Counted from the first letter of the stretch, positions 33,160-44,028 are shown. The stretch: 64,000 bases of DNA from Halovulum sp039180525 (GCA_039180525.1 JBCDDF010000007.1:1-64000); one strand, 5' to 3'. A program made the numbers and translations. The notes: generated by a model not told the origin, from the letters alone.

Positions 33160-33885
33160 GTGGAGAGCGCATTGCTCGCTTTTTTACTTTCGGAGCCTCT
33201 TGCCCCGTTCACAATAGCAATTGGCCTGTTGTTCGGGCTTCTTGCGCTGGAGATCTGCTTGTCGCTGATCGGCGGCAGCCTGATCGGCGACGGGCCGGAT
33301 CTGGACGGGCCGGACCTGGGTGATGTCGACATGGGTGATCTGGCCGCATTCGAGGCCGGCGAGATCGAATTCGACGCGTTCGAAGCGGCACCGGAGGTCG
33401 ATATCGAAACAGACGTCGCGGGGACCGCCGGGCCACTGGCCTGGCTGGGTCTGGGACAAACGCCCTTCGTCATCTGGCTGGGCGCGGTGCTGACCGGCTT
33501 CGGGCTTGGCGGGTTGGGTTTGCAGGTCATCGCGACGGAACTCATCGGCACGGCCCTGCCGGCCGGTTTGGCTGCCGTCCCGGCGTTTGTCGCCGGGATC
33601 GGCCTGGCCCGGGCGACCGGCGGCGTGTTCGCCCGGCTGATTCCCAAAACCGAATCCTCGGCCCAGACGGCCCGGATGCTCAGCCGGCGGCGGGGGACGG
33701 TCACGCAGGGCACGGCCCGGCGCGGAGGCCCTGCCGAGGTGCGCGTCGCCGACCGTCACGGCAATACCCATTACCTGCGCGCCGAACCCTTGCGGGATGG
33801 CGACAGCATTCCACGCGGTCACGAGGTCTTCGTGCTCTACGATCCTCGCGTCCGCGCGCACAGGTTGATCGATTTAGGGGCCTGA
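33160..33885 (+). CDS. YqiJ-like inner-membrane OB-fold protein
   Basis: A 241-residue membrane protein of the YqiJ/OB-fold family, usually encoded just before a flotillin. A first transmembrane helix (residues 15-40), an acidic linker (GPDLDGPDLGDVDMGDL), further hydrophobic segments at about 95-160, and a C-terminal OB-like domain (RRRGTVTQGTARRGGPAEVRV) are visible. It resembles NfeD-type partners of band-7 proteins, so it probably forms a membrane microdomain complex with the flotillin. GTG start at 33160; the ribosome-binding site is weak. Confidence 0.75.
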   Translation: MESALLAFLLSEPLAPFTIAIGLLFGLLALEICLSLIGGSLIGDGPDLDGPDLGDVDMGDLAAFEAGEIEFDAFEAAPEVDIETDVAGTAGPLAWLGLGQTPFVIWLGAVLTGFGLGGLGLQVIATELIGTALPAGLAAVPAFVAGIGLARATGGVFARLIPKTESSAQTARMLSRRRGTVTQGTARRGGPAEVRVADRHGNTHYLRAEPLRDGDSIPRGHEVFVLYDPRVRAHRLIDLGA

Positions 33886-33916
33886 AGGGCCCGATACACA
33901 GATAAAGGAGGGACTA

Positions 33917-35572
33917 ATGGCACTGCAGACACTCGGAATTTTCGTGGTTTCTGGACTGGCGTTTCTGGTTCTGATCGGCTTCGTCCTGGCGCGGCTCTAC
34001 CGCCGGGCGACGCGGGAGGTCAGCCTGGTGCGCACCGGCGCGGGCGGCAAAAAGATCATCATGGACGGCGGCACGGTGATCGTCCCACTGCTGCACGAGG
34101 TGCGCATGGTGAACATGAAAACCCTGCGGTTGGAAGTGAAGCGCGACGCCGATGGCGCGCTGATCACCAAGGACCGGATGCGCGTCGATGTGGGGGTGGA
34201 ATTCTACGTCTCGGTCAATGCCACAGACGAGGGCATCAGCCGCGCGGCACAGACGCTGGGCGACCGAACCTTCGATGTAGGCCAGTTGCGCGACATGATC
34301 GAGGGCAAGTTGGTCGACGGTCTGCGCGCGGTTGCGGCGCAGATGACCATGGATGAGTTGCACGAAAACCGGGCGGAATTCGTCCAAGAAGTGCAGAATG
34401 CGGTATCCGAGGATCTGTTGAAGAACGGGTTGGAGTTGGAAAGCGTCTCGCTGACCGCGCTGGACCAGACCCCGTTCGAGGCGCTGGACGAGAACAACGC
34501 CTTCAATGCAGTCGGTATGCGCAAGCTGGCGGAGGTGATCGCGAAGTCGAAGAAAGAGCGGGCGGAGATCGACGCCGATGCCGATGTCGCCGTGCGCAAG
34601 GCGGCGATGGAGGCGGAGCGGCAAAAGCTGACGATCGGCCGCGACGAGGCGGAGGCGCAGATCCAGCAGGAGCAGGACATCGCCACGCTGCGCGCCGCGC
34701 AGGAGGCCGAGGTCGCCCGCCGCCGGGAAGATGCCGAGCGTGAGAAGGAGCGCGCCCGCATCGCCCGCGAAGAGGCGATCCGCTCGGCCGAGATCGCCAA
34801 GGAGCGCGAGTTGGAGGTCGCCGATCAGGACCGCCAGATCATCATCGCGACCAAATCGGAAGAGGAGAGCCGCGCGCGCGCCTCCGCCGATACGGCGCGG
34901 GCCGAGGCCACCAAGGCGCGGGAAGCGGTGGAGACAGCCCGCTCCGTGGCCGAAGCCGAGCGTACCAAGCAGATCGCGCTGATCGAGGCGGCGCGGGAGG
35001 CCGAACGCGAGGCGACGCGGATCCGCCTGGCGGCGCAGGCCGACAAGGACGCCGCGCAAGACCGGGCTGAGGCGCGCCGCGAAGAGGCGCAGGCGGAGGC
35101 CGATGCCACCACGATCAAGGCGCAGGCGAAAAAGCAGGATCTGCTGGCCGAGGCCGAGGGCCGGCGCGCGATCGTCGACGCCGAGAACGTCATCGCACCG
35201 GAGATTGTGGCGATGAAGGTCGACCTGGCGCGGCTGGAGGCGCTGCCGGGGATCGTGGCCGAAATGGTCAAGCCGGCGGAAAAGATCGATTCGATCAAGA
35301 TCCATCAGGTCACCGGCCTGAACGGCGCTGCCGGCGGCGGCGCCGGCGGCCCGGGCGGCGGCGACAAGCCGGTGGTGAACCAGGCGCTCGACTCGATCAT
35401 GGGCATGGCGGTGCAGATGCCGGCGCTGAAGAAGCTGGGCGAAGAGCTTGGGCTGTCGGTGCAAGAGGGCGTCAGCGGTCTCGCGCTGGAAGACGGCACG
35501 AAAGGCGACACGAAAGAGCCGATCACGCCCGATGCGCCCGACACACCCAAGCCGCCTTTGGCCGCCGAGTAG
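33917..35572 (+). CDS. flotillin family protein (YqiK-like)
   Basis: A 551-residue flotillin: N-terminal transmembrane helix (residues 7-27), SPFH/band-7 domain (about 30-215) and a long Ala/Glu/Arg-rich coiled coil (about 215-425), then a Gly-rich hinge and an acidic/Pro-rich tail. Flotillins scaffold detergent-resistant membrane domains. AAAGGAGGG lies before the ATG and the YqiJ-like gene ends 31 bases upstream, so they form one operon. Confidence 0.9.
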   Translation: MALQTLGIFVVSGLAFLVLIGFVLARLYRRATREVSLVRTGAGGKKIIMDGGTVIVPLLHEVRMVNMKTLRLEVKRDADGALITKDRMRVDVGVEFYVSVNATDEGISRAAQTLGDRTFDVGQLRDMIEGKLVDGLRAVAAQMTMDELHENRAEFVQEVQNAVSEDLLKNGLELESVSLTALDQTPFEALDENNAFNAVGMRKLAEVIAKSKKERAEIDADADVAVRKAAMEAERQKLTIGRDEAEAQIQQEQDIATLRAAQEAEVARRREDAEREKERARIAREEAIRSAEIAKERELEVADQDRQIIIATKSEEESRARASADTARAEATKAREAVETARSVAEAERTKQIALIEAAREAEREATRIRLAAQADKDAAQDRAEARREEAQAEADATTIKAQAKKQDLLAEAEGRRAIVDAENVIAPEIVAMKVDLARLEALPGIVAEMVKPAEKIDSIKIHQVTGLNGAAGGGAGGPGGGDKPVVNQALDSIMGMAVQMPALKKLGEELGLSVQEGVSGLALEDGTKGDTKEPITPDAPDTPKPPLAAE

Positions 35573-35954
35573 AAGGCTTAGAAGGCTGGCCCTCGCACCA
35601 CGCGCCCCGGACGCGTGGTGCCCGAAGCCTAAACCCACCACGAACCCGGGTGAGTCGCGCCCGGGTCAATCCTCGGCCCGGCACGGGCCGACCGCGGCAC
35701 GCGGCCAAGGGATTGACGCGGGCGCGACCCGCCCAGAGGCTTGATGTGGCGCGTTGAGGGCACACCAGCCCCTCAACCGCCTCTCAGCAAGTCCCCGGCA
35801 CCAGCCAAAGCCCCCCCGGCCCATACGAAAAGAGCAAGAACCGAACCCGGCGCCCGGACCCATGGCCCGGCACGGGCCATGGGCTTGGCCCAACGGGCGG
35901 GGTCCGATCTTCGATCGGGCCGCGTCGGGCGGGAGCGGCCGCCTCGGCGCCATG
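35573..35954. other. palindrome-rich convergent intergenic region
   Basis: 382 bases between the flotillin gene and the convergent cinA gene, with no credible coding frame. At least five perfect inverted repeats and one long imperfect one are packed here: 35596-35620, 35652-35730 (two 21-base arms, 19 matches), 35674-35690, 35753-35777, 35859-35883 and 35904-35918. Some may be terminators for the two converging genes. Confidence 0.55.
35859..35883. repeat. 11-bp inverted repeat with GCA loop
   Basis: CCCATGGCCCG and CGGGCCATGGG pair perfectly around the loop GCA. A shorter hairpin with the same loop and a GGCCCG core lies at 35674-35690, so the core GCCCGGCACGGGC occurs twice within 200 bases. 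Confidence 0.5.
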
Positions 35955-36422
35955 TCAGCCCGCGTGATCGAGAACCCAATCCAGCGCCGTGTCGACGCTG
36001 AGGCGCCGCACTTCGGCGCGGCCCAAGGCGCCAAAAGCGATGTGCCGCGTCCGCACACCGTCCGCCGTCGCAAGGCCAAAGCACACCAGCCCCTCGGGCT
36101 TCGTCGCGGTCGCACCGCCCGGACCGGCGATGCCCGTGACAGATACGGCGATCCGCGCGTCGCTGCGCGCCAGTGCGCCCTTGGCCATCTCGGCGGCGGT
36201 TTCCTCCGACACCGCGCCGTGGGTGTCCAGCGTCTCCGCCCGCACGCCCAGCATCTCTTGCTTGGCTCTGTTCGAATAGGTGACGAAGCCACGGTCGAGG
36301 ACATCCGAACTGCCGGGAATGTCAGTCAGCGCCGCCGCGATCAGCCCGCCGGTGCAGCTTTCCGCCGTGGCCAGCCGCCAGCCGCGATCGCGCAGCGCGG
36401 CAAGCACCTTCGCGGCGCTCAT
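35955..36422 (-). CDS. CinA family protein (nicotinamide-nucleotide amidohydrolase domain)
   Basis: A 155-residue single-domain CinA C-terminal (PncC) protein. It converts nicotinamide mononucleotide to nicotinate mononucleotide and ammonia in the pyridine-nucleotide cycle. ATAESCTGGLIAAALTDIPGSS carries the catalytic Ser region, and VSVTGIAGPGGATATKPEGLV is the second conserved block. The ATG at 36422 overlaps the pgpA stop by 4 bases, giving the operon ispDF-pgpA-cinA. Confidence 0.9.
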   Translation of the reverse strand: MSAAKVLAALRDRGWRLATAESCTGGLIAAALTDIPGSSDVLDRGFVTYSNRAKQEMLGVRAETLDTHGAVSEETAAEMAKGALARSDARIAVSVTGIAGPGGATATKPEGLVCFGLATADGVRTRHIAFGALGRAEVRRLSVDTALDWVLDHAG

Positions 36423-36913
36423 CCCGCCACCGCCATCCGCGCCACGGCGGCGGTGCCCGCGATCACAAGGGCCGCCATCGCGCCGGCCAGCACATCGTCC
36501 AGCATCACGCCCAGCGGCGTCTTCTGACGATCCGCCCAGCTGACCGGCCAGGGTTTGAGAATGTCGAAGATCCGGAACAACACGAACGCGACCAGTCCGC
36601 CCATCAAGGGGATCTCCCAAGGCTCGGCCCCGCGTGCGGACAGTCCGGCCGAAAGCGGGAAAAGCGCGATCCACTGGCCCGCGACCTCATCGATGACGAT
36701 CTCCGACCGGTCCGGATCCGCCGCGCCGCCGGTGTCGCGGGCGATGGCCCAAATGCCCAGCAGCACCACCGCCGCGGTGGCGCCGATCAACAAGATCACC
36801 CCGCCCAGCCCGTGCAGCAGCCAGGCCACGGGCACCGCGGCAAGCGACCCGGCCGTGCCCGGCGCCACCGGTACGCGGCCGATGAAGCCAAACGTGGTGA
36901 TCGCGCGGATCAT
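36419..36913 (-). CDS. pgpA: phosphatidylglycerophosphatase A
   Basis: A 164-residue membrane enzyme that dephosphorylates phosphatidylglycerol phosphate to phosphatidylglycerol. The N-terminal motif RVPVAPGTAGSL, the acidic IVIDEVAGQWIAL, FRIFDILKPWPVSW and the C-terminal LDDVLAGAMAAL are the PgpA signature. About four transmembrane helices. The ATG lies 7 bases after the ispDF stop; the stop overlaps cinA. Confidence 0.93.
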   Translation of the reverse strand: MIRAITTFGFIGRVPVAPGTAGSLAAVPVAWLLHGLGGVILLIGATAAVVLLGIWAIARDTGGAADPDRSEIVIDEVAGQWIALFPLSAGLSARGAEPWEIPLMGGLVAFVLFRIFDILKPWPVSWADRQKTPLGVMLDDVLAGAMAALVIAGTAAVARMAVAG

Positions 36914-36920
36914 CCCGCCG

Positions 36921-38072
36921 CTAGCGCCCGATCAGGGTCGCCGAGGCCATCGCCGCGATCCCCTCGCCGCGGCCGGTGAAGCCCAGCTTCTCGGACGTGG
37001 TGGCCTTGACGCTGACCCGGTCCGGTTCGATCCGGCTGATCCGCGCGACCGAGCCGCGCATCGCTTCTTTGTAGGGCCCAATTTTGGGGCGTTCGCAGAT
37101 CAACGTGCAGTCCAGATGGCTGATGCGAAAGCCGCGCGCATCCACCCGCTCGACCGCTTTCTCCAGAAAGATCTCGCTGGCCGCGCCCTGCCATTGCGGG
37201 TCGCTGGGCGGAAACCAGTCGCCAATGTCACCCTCCGCCAACGCGCCGAAAATCGCGTCCGTCAGCGCGTGCAGCCCGACATCGGCATCGGAATGCCCGC
37301 TGAGCGCGCGGTCATGCGGGATCTGCACGCCGCAAAGCGTGACCGCATTGCCTGGGATAAAGGCGTGTACGTCGAAACCGGTGCCCGTGCGAATGTCCAT
37401 GGGTCCCGTTAGCAGCCGCGCGGCGCGGTCGAAATCCTCCGGCAGCGTGATCTTGAAATTGTTGCCGTCGCCCAACACCACGCTGGCCGACAAGCCGGCG
37501 GCGCGGGCAATCGCGACATCGTCCGCGGCGTTGCTGCCGCCGTTGCGGTGCGCAGCAAGGATATCGTCGAACCGGAAACCCTGCGGGGTTTGCGCGCGCC
37601 ACAGACCCTCGCGCCGCTCCGCAGCTTGCACATCGGCCCCATCGGCCCGCCAGAGCGCATCGACGATTGGCAGGGCCGGAAAGGCAGCGCGACCGGGGCG
37701 GATGGCGGCGCAGACCCGGTCTATGACGCCGGGCGACACGAAGGGGCGGGCGGCGTCATGGATCAGCACCCGCTCCGGCGCGGAGGCGACCAGCGCCTCC
37801 AGCCCGGCGCGGACCGAGGCCTGCCTGTCGGCGCCGCCGAAGACCGGCGCGCATACCCGCGGGTCCGCCATACCGCGTGTGGCGTCCGAATAGCTGCCGG
37901 TGTCTTCGGGATGCACAACGACCTGCACCGCGGCGCACCCGGGATGGGCCAGAAACGCGCGCATCGTGCGTGTCAGCACCGGCACCGAGCCCAGGGCGCG
38001 ATACTGTTTCGGCGCATCGCCTCCGGCCCGCAACCCGCGGCCCGCGGCGACGATCAGGGCGGTGAAATCCAT
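36921..38072 (-). CDS. ispDF: bifunctional IspD/IspF isoprenoid biosynthesis enzyme
   Basis: A 383-residue fusion in the MEP pathway. The IspD part (residues 1 to about 225; ALIVAAGRGLRAGGDAPKQY) makes CDP-methylerythritol. The IspF part (from about 228; TGTGFDVHAF with the metal Asp/His, SGHSDADVGLHALTDAI) cyclises the later diphosphate. The intervening IspE step is encoded elsewhere. This fusion is usual in alphaproteobacteria. Start at 38072 because IspD homology begins at DFTALIVAAG. Divergent from dusB across 116 bases. Confidence 0.95.
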   Translation of the reverse strand: MDFTALIVAAGRGLRAGGDAPKQYRALGSVPVLTRTMRAFLAHPGCAAVQVVVHPEDTGSYSDATRGMADPRVCAPVFGGADRQASVRAGLEALVASAPERVLIHDAARPFVSPGVIDRVCAAIRPGRAAFPALPIVDALWRADGADVQAAERREGLWRAQTPQGFRFDDILAAHRNGGSNAADDVAIARAAGLSASVVLGDGNNFKITLPEDFDRAARLLTGPMDIRTGTGFDVHAFIPGNAVTLCGVQIPHDRALSGHSDADVGLHALTDAIFGALAEGDIGDWFPPSDPQWQGAASEIFLEKAVERVDARGFRISHLDCTLICERPKIGPYKEAMRGSVARISRIEPDRVSVKATTSEKLGFTGRGEGIAAMASATLIGR

Positions 38073-38188
38073 GCTGTTTCCTGTCCGCTCGCGCCGTTTT
38101 ACGCGGCCCGGACCGCGGCGCACAAGTGCATTGCTTGCTCTGGGGGCTTCGGCTATCCAGGACCGGTTGCTGCTTAAGGATTGAACAG

Positions 38189-39171
<983 letters not shown>

Positions 39172-39172
<1 letters not shown>

Positions 39173-40257
39173 TGGCGATCCACGAGGACCCGATCTGGAA
39201 CGCCATGCCCTATCCGGCGTTCACCATCGACGCTCAGGATCGCATCCTGTCGTGCAACCCCGCGGCCGAAAACGTCTTTTCGACCTCGCTCAGGCAGATG
39301 CAGCGCAAGCCCATCGCCGCCTTTCTGGGAACCGACAGCCCGGTGATGGAGGCGATCGCGCAGACGCGCAGCGGATCCGCCACCGTAGTGCAGTACGGGA
39401 TCGATCTGTCCTGGGGCGAAAAGCCGGCACGGCTGTTCACCATCCATGCCGCCACCATTCCCGAGCGCGCGGGCGAGACGTTGCTGCTGTTCCACCCGAT
39501 GGGCTTGGCGGCGCAGATGGACCGGTCGCTGTCGCACCGGTCGGCGGCGCGGTCGGTCACCGGCATGGCGGCGATGCTGGCACATGAGATCCGCAACCCG
39601 CTGGCGGGGATCTCTGGCGCGGCGCAGCTTTTGTCGATGTCGCTGAGCGACGACGAACAGGAATTGACCGATCTGATCCAGAAAGAGACCGCGCGCATCG
39701 GGCAGTTGGTAGAACGGGTGGAGCAGTTCGGCGAGTTGCGCCCGACCGCGCGCAAGCCGGTCAACATCCACGACGTCGTGGACCGCGCCAAACGCGCGGC
39801 CGAAGCGGGCTATGCCCGCCAGGTGCGGTTCATCGAAACCTATGATCCGTCTCTGCCGCCGACGCTTGGCGACCCGGATCAGTTGATGCAAGTCTTTCAA
39901 AACCTGTTGAAAAACGCCGCCGAGGCCTGCCCGCAGGTGGGCGGAGTGATCCGGATCCGATCCGGCTATCAGCCCGGTGTCAAGCTGTCGCTGGCGGGCA
40001 AAAAGGCGGAAAGCCTGCCGCTGACCGTGTCGATCATCGACAATGGCGGCGGCATTCCCGAGGGACTGATCCGAGACATTTTCGAGCCGTTCGTGAGTTC
40101 CAAGGCGAACGGCACCGGTCTGGGACTGTCGCTGGTGTCCAAGGTCATGGCCGATCATGGTGGCGTGGTCGAGGTCGACAGCCAGCCCGGCCGAACCGAG
40201 TTTCGCGTGCGTCTGCCCATGGTCAGCGCCGCGGCCGAAGAAGAAGAGGTGGGCTGA
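39172..40257 (+). CDS. ntrB: nitrogen regulation sensor histidine kinase NtrB
   Basis: A 361-residue cytosolic kinase with PAS domain (residues 10-115), the H-box His138 (MLAHEIRNPLAGISGAA), N-box (FQNLLKNAAEA) and G-boxes (IIDNGGGIP, NGTGLGLSL). It phosphorylates or dephosphorylates NtrC according to nitrogen status sensed via PII. Coupled to dusB and ntrC by one-base overlaps (TAATG and TGATG). Confidence 0.94.
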
Positions 40258-41702
40258 TGGAAGGCACGGTGATCGTCGCCGATGACGACCGCACGATTCG
40301 AACCGTGCTGAGCCAGGCGCTGACCCGGGCCGGCTGCCGGGTCCGGTCGACCGGCACGATATCCACGCTGTGGCGGTGGATCGAGGAAGGGGAGGGCGAT
40401 TGCGTCGTCTCTGACGTCATGATGCCCGATGGCGACGCGCTGGATCTGCTGCCCTCGATCCAACGCCGGCGGCCCGATCTGCCGGTGATCGTGATGTCGG
40501 CGCAGAACACCATGCTGACCGCGATCCGCGCGACCGAAGTGGGCGCCTATGAGTACATCCCCAAGCCCTTCGACCTGCGCGAGGTGTTGAGCCAGGTCAA
40601 CAAGGCACTGTCGCGCCAGCGGCGGGCGGAGCCGAAATCCGATGGCGCACCGGCCGAGGAGGACCGCGCCCAACCGCTGCCGCTGATCGGGCGGTCGGCG
40701 GCGATGCAGGATGTCTATCGCATCATGGCGCGCCTGATGACGACCGATCTGGGCGTGATGATTTCCGGCGAAAGCGGCACCGGCAAGGAACTGGTCGCCC
40801 GCGCGCTGCACAATTTCGGCCTGCGCAAGAACGGGGCCTTCGTGGCCATCAACATGGCCAGCATGCCGCCGGACATGATCGAGGTGGAACTCTTCGGCAC
40901 CGCCGCGCAACCCGGGGCGGAGGGCGCCGGCCGGTTCGAACAGGCCGATGGCGGCACACTGTTTCTGGACGAGGTCGGCGATATGCCGCTTGAGGCACAG
41001 ACGCGGCTGCTGCGCGTGCTGCAGGATGCCGAGTTTACCCGGGTCGGCGGCCGCCAGGTGGTCAACGCAAACGCCCGTGTCATCGCGGCCACGCACCAGG
41101 ATCTGCGCGCGCTGGTCAACGAGGGACGGTTCCGCGAAGACCTGTTCTATCGTCTCAACATCGTGCCCGTCCGCCTGCCGCCGCTGCGCGATCGGCTGGA
41201 CGACATCCCCGATCTGGCCCGGTCCTTCCTGCGCAATGCCGAAGCCGAAGGGTTGCCGCGCAAGACCATCAGCCAGGAGGCGCTGGACGAATTGCGCAAG
41301 CTCGATTGGGCCGGCAACGTGCGCGAGTTGGAAAACCTGATGCGGCGGCTGGCGGTGCTGTGCCCGGACGAGATCATCTCCGCCGGGGTGGTGGCGCAGG
41401 AGATCAAGGCCCGCCCCAGTTCCGTCGGCGGGGCGCAGGCCGATCCCAGCCAGAAACTCAGCCACGCGATCGAGATCCATCTGCGGCGTTACTTCGACCT
41501 TCATGGCGACAGCCTGCCGCCGCCGGGGCTTTACGATCGCATCATCAAAGAGGTTGAGTTGCCGCTGATCGCGCTGTCGTTGTCGGCGACGCGCGGAAAC
41601 CAGGTGCGCACGGCCGAACTGCTGGGCATCAACCGCAATACGCTGCGCAAGAAGATTCAGGATCTGGACATTTCGGTTACACGCGGCAAAAAGATGATGT
41701 AA
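40257..41702 (+). CDS. ntrC: nitrogen response regulator NtrC lacking GAFTGA
   Basis: A 481-residue response regulator: receiver (Asp53 in VVSDVMMPD), AAA+ domain (Walker A GESGTGKE at 171-178, Walker B GGTLFLDEVGD) and Fis-type HTH (GNQVRTAELLGINRNTLRKK). The sigma-54-contact loop GAFTGA, expected after ELFG near residue 214, is missing: the chain reads ELFGTAAQPGAEGAGRFEQ. In Rhodobacter capsulatus an NtrC of this type is known to activate sigma-70 RNA polymerase. Nitrogen-scavenging promoters are the expected targets. Confidence 0.94.
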   Translation: MEGTVIVADDDRTIRTVLSQALTRAGCRVRSTGTISTLWRWIEEGEGDCVVSDVMMPDGDALDLLPSIQRRRPDLPVIVMSAQNTMLTAIRATEVGAYEYIPKPFDLREVLSQVNKALSRQRRAEPKSDGAPAEEDRAQPLPLIGRSAAMQDVYRIMARLMTTDLGVMISGESGTGKELVARALHNFGLRKNGAFVAINMASMPPDMIEVELFGTAAQPGAEGAGRFEQADGGTLFLDEVGDMPLEAQTRLLRVLQDAEFTRVGGRQVVNANARVIAATHQDLRALVNEGRFREDLFYRLNIVPVRLPPLRDRLDDIPDLARSFLRNAEAEGLPRKTISQEALDELRKLDWAGNVRELENLMRRLAVLCPDEIISAGVVAQEIKARPSSVGGAQADPSQKLSHAIEIHLRRYFDLHGDSLPPPGLYDRIIKEVELPLIALSLSATRGNQVRTAELLGINRNTLRKKIQDLDISVTRGKKMM

Positions 41703-41742
41703 GGTCGCCACAGTCACAGGATCATCACGGGCTGTCTCCCGC

Positions 41743-43998
41743 GTGCAACAGAGCCTGACCCTTCGGCTAACATCTCAAGCCGCCGCACTTTTACAGGAAC
41801 GCCGCACGCGCAATGCGCTGACCCTGGCGCTGGTCGTGCTTGGGGCCGTGTTGGCTGTCGCGACAGGGCTTGCCTTCAGCATCGAGGAAAACAGCCGGCG
41901 TCTGTTGCGCCCGATCCTGCTGGTCGATTTTGTCTATATCGTCGTGGTTGCGGGCCTTGTCGCGCATCGCGTCGCCGCAAGCATTGCCGCGCAGCGGCGA
42001 GATTCGGCGGGCGCGCGGCTGCATATGCGGCTGATGGGCGTGTTTGCGGTGATCGCGATGCTGCCCACCATCCTCGTCGCCGTTTTCGCGACCATCGCGC
42101 TGAATTTTGGGCTGGAGGGCTGGTTTTCCGAGCGTGTGCGCAACGTGGTCGGCAATTCGCTGGCTGCCGCGCAGGCCTATGAGGAAGAGCATCGCCTGAA
42201 CCTGCAGATCGACGCGGAGGTGCTGGCGCGGTTTCTCAACAACCAAAAGGAACGCTTCCCGCTGATCGCCCCCAGCCAGTTCCGCGAGTTGCTGAACCGG
42301 GGTCAGTTGCAGATGCAGCGCGAAGTGCCCGAGGCGTATGTGATCGACGGTGACGGCAGCCTGCGCGCGCGCGGCAGCCGCAGCTATCTGTTCGACTACG
42401 AAGAGCCCCGGGCAGAGCATTTTGACCGCGCCCGTGCGGGCGAGACGGTGATTATCGAGGACAAGGCAAATTCGGAGTTTCGCGCCCTGGTCGCGCTGCC
42501 GGCGTTTGCCGACCGCTATCTCTATATCACCCGCGATGTGGATGGGCAGATCCTGCAACTGTTGGACGAAACCCGCGAAACCGTTGGGCTGTACCAGCAG
42601 TTGGAACGCGACCGGGGGCGCTTGCTGTTCGAGTTTGCGCTGATCTATCTGGGGTTTGCGCTGATCGTGATCATGGCCGCGATCTGGTTCGGGTTGTGGT
42701 TCGCCGAACGTCTGTCGCGCCCCGTGGGGCAGCTTGCCTCGGCCGCGCAGCGGGTCGGTGCCGGGGATCTAGACGTGCGCGTCAAGGAGGGGCGCGGCGA
42801 CGATGAAATCGCCATGCTGGCCCGCGTCTTCAACCGCATGACCCGCCAGGTGCGCGGTCAGCGCGATGCCCTGGTCGAGGCCAATGCCGAAACCGAACGC
42901 CGCCGGCGGCTGTTCGACAGCATCCTGTCTTCGGTCACAGCCGGCGTCATCGGGCTGGACGCGAAGGGACGGATCGAAACGCTGAACGCGGCCGCGGTCG
43001 AGTTGCTGGATCTGGGACCGGTCCGCCCCAACAAGACCCGGCTGGAGGATGCGGTGCCGGAATTCGTGCCGCTGTTCTCCCGCCTGGACCGGCGCATCGG
43101 CGCGGTGAACCAGGGCGAGGTGGGCGCGCTGCGCGCCAATCGCGAGGCGGTGTTTCTGGTGCGCATGTCCACGCGCGCGGGGGCGGACGGGCAGGTCGAG
43201 GGCTTCGTGGTCACCTTCGACGACGTGTCGGACCTGGTCAGCGCGCAGCGCATGGCCGCCTGGGGCGATGTCGCCCGACGCATCGCGCACGAGATCAAGA
43301 ACCCGCTGACGCCGATCCGTCTGTCGGCCGAGCGGCTGCGGCGGAAATTCGCGCCGCAGGTCGAGGAACGCGAACAGCTGGAACAATACGCCGATGTGAT
43401 CGTGCGCCAGACCGAGGATCTGCGCCGCATCGTGGACGAGTTCTCGAAATTCGCGCGCATGCCGGAACCGGAACGGCACAGCGCCGACATGATGTCGCTG
43501 ATCCGCGATGCCGTTCTGCTGCAGGAAAGCGCGCGGCCCGACATCGCCTTCACGCTCGACGCGCCGGAGACCGCAGTGATCGCCACAGTCGACGTCACCA
43601 TGATCACTCAGGCGCTGACGAATTTGTTTAAGAACGCCTGTGAAGCTATTGATGAATATTCAGAAAAGAAAAAGCCAGATGATCTTGTGCCGGAGGTCCG
43701 CGTGCTGGTGCAACAGATCGACGGCGCGCTGCTGATCCAGATCCAGGACAACGGCATTGGCCTGCCGCCGCAGCGCGCGCAGCTGTTCGAGCCGTACGTG
43801 ACGCACAAGGCCAAGGGCACCGGTCTGGGCCTGTCGATCGTGCGCAAGATCATCGAGGAACATGCAGGTCAGTTGGATCTATTGGAGGCGCCGCCGTTCG
43901 GTGCTGATACCCGTGTGGGGGCGGAAGCGCGTATTCTTCTGCCATTGGGTCAGGCCCCCCTGGCCCCGAGCGCGCCGGACGCGGCGCATGTGGCGTAA
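41743..43998 (+). CDS. ntrY: nitrogen/redox sensor histidine kinase NtrY
   Basis: A 751-residue membrane kinase: transmembrane segments in the first 115 residues, a periplasmic domain (about 120-290), another transmembrane helix (about 295-320), HAMP, PAS, and a kinase core with His516 (RRIAHEIKNPLTPIRLSAERL) and G-box GTGLGLSIV. Partner of NtrX, with which it controls nitrogen, envelope and respiratory genes in alphaproteobacteria. GTG start at 41743. A short stretch at 43621-43690 is strikingly AT-rich compared with the rest of the gene. Confidence 0.93.
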   Translation: MQQSLTLRLTSQAAALLQERRTRNALTLALVVLGAVLAVATGLAFSIEENSRRLLRPILLVDFVYIVVVAGLVAHRVAASIAAQRRDSAGARLHMRLMGVFAVIAMLPTILVAVFATIALNFGLEGWFSERVRNVVGNSLAAAQAYEEEHRLNLQIDAEVLARFLNNQKERFPLIAPSQFRELLNRGQLQMQREVPEAYVIDGDGSLRARGSRSYLFDYEEPRAEHFDRARAGETVIIEDKANSEFRALVALPAFADRYLYITRDVDGQILQLLDETRETVGLYQQLERDRGRLLFEFALIYLGFALIVIMAAIWFGLWFAERLSRPVGQLASAAQRVGAGDLDVRVKEGRGDDEIAMLARVFNRMTRQVRGQRDALVEANAETERRRRLFDSILSSVTAGVIGLDAKGRIETLNAAAVELLDLGPVRPNKTRLEDAVPEFVPLFSRLDRRIGAVNQGEVGALRANREAVFLVRMSTRAGADGQVEGFVVTFDDVSDLVSAQRMAAWGDVARRIAHEIKNPLTPIRLSAERLRRKFAPQVEEREQLEQYADVIVRQTEDLRRIVDEFSKFARMPEPERHSADMMSLIRDAVLLQESARPDIAFTLDAPETAVIATVDVTMITQALTNLFKNACEAIDEYSEKKKPDDLVPEVRVLVQQIDGALLIQIQDNGIGLPPQRAQLFEPYVTHKAKGTGLGLSIVRKIIEEHAGQLDLLEAPPFGADTRVGAEARILLPLGQAPLAPSAPDAAHVA

Positions 43999-44028
43999 CC
44001 ATAAGAAAAACAGAGGATTACGGGGATA

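Noticed and set aside
33914..35641. 575-codon minus-strand open frame opposite flotillin
   Set aside because: It is the antisense of a coiled-coil gene with repetitive codons; no ribosome-binding site or family match.
40155..41717. 520-codon minus-strand open frame opposite ntrC
   Set aside because: Shadow of a well-identified gene, His/Gln/Arg-rich without motifs.
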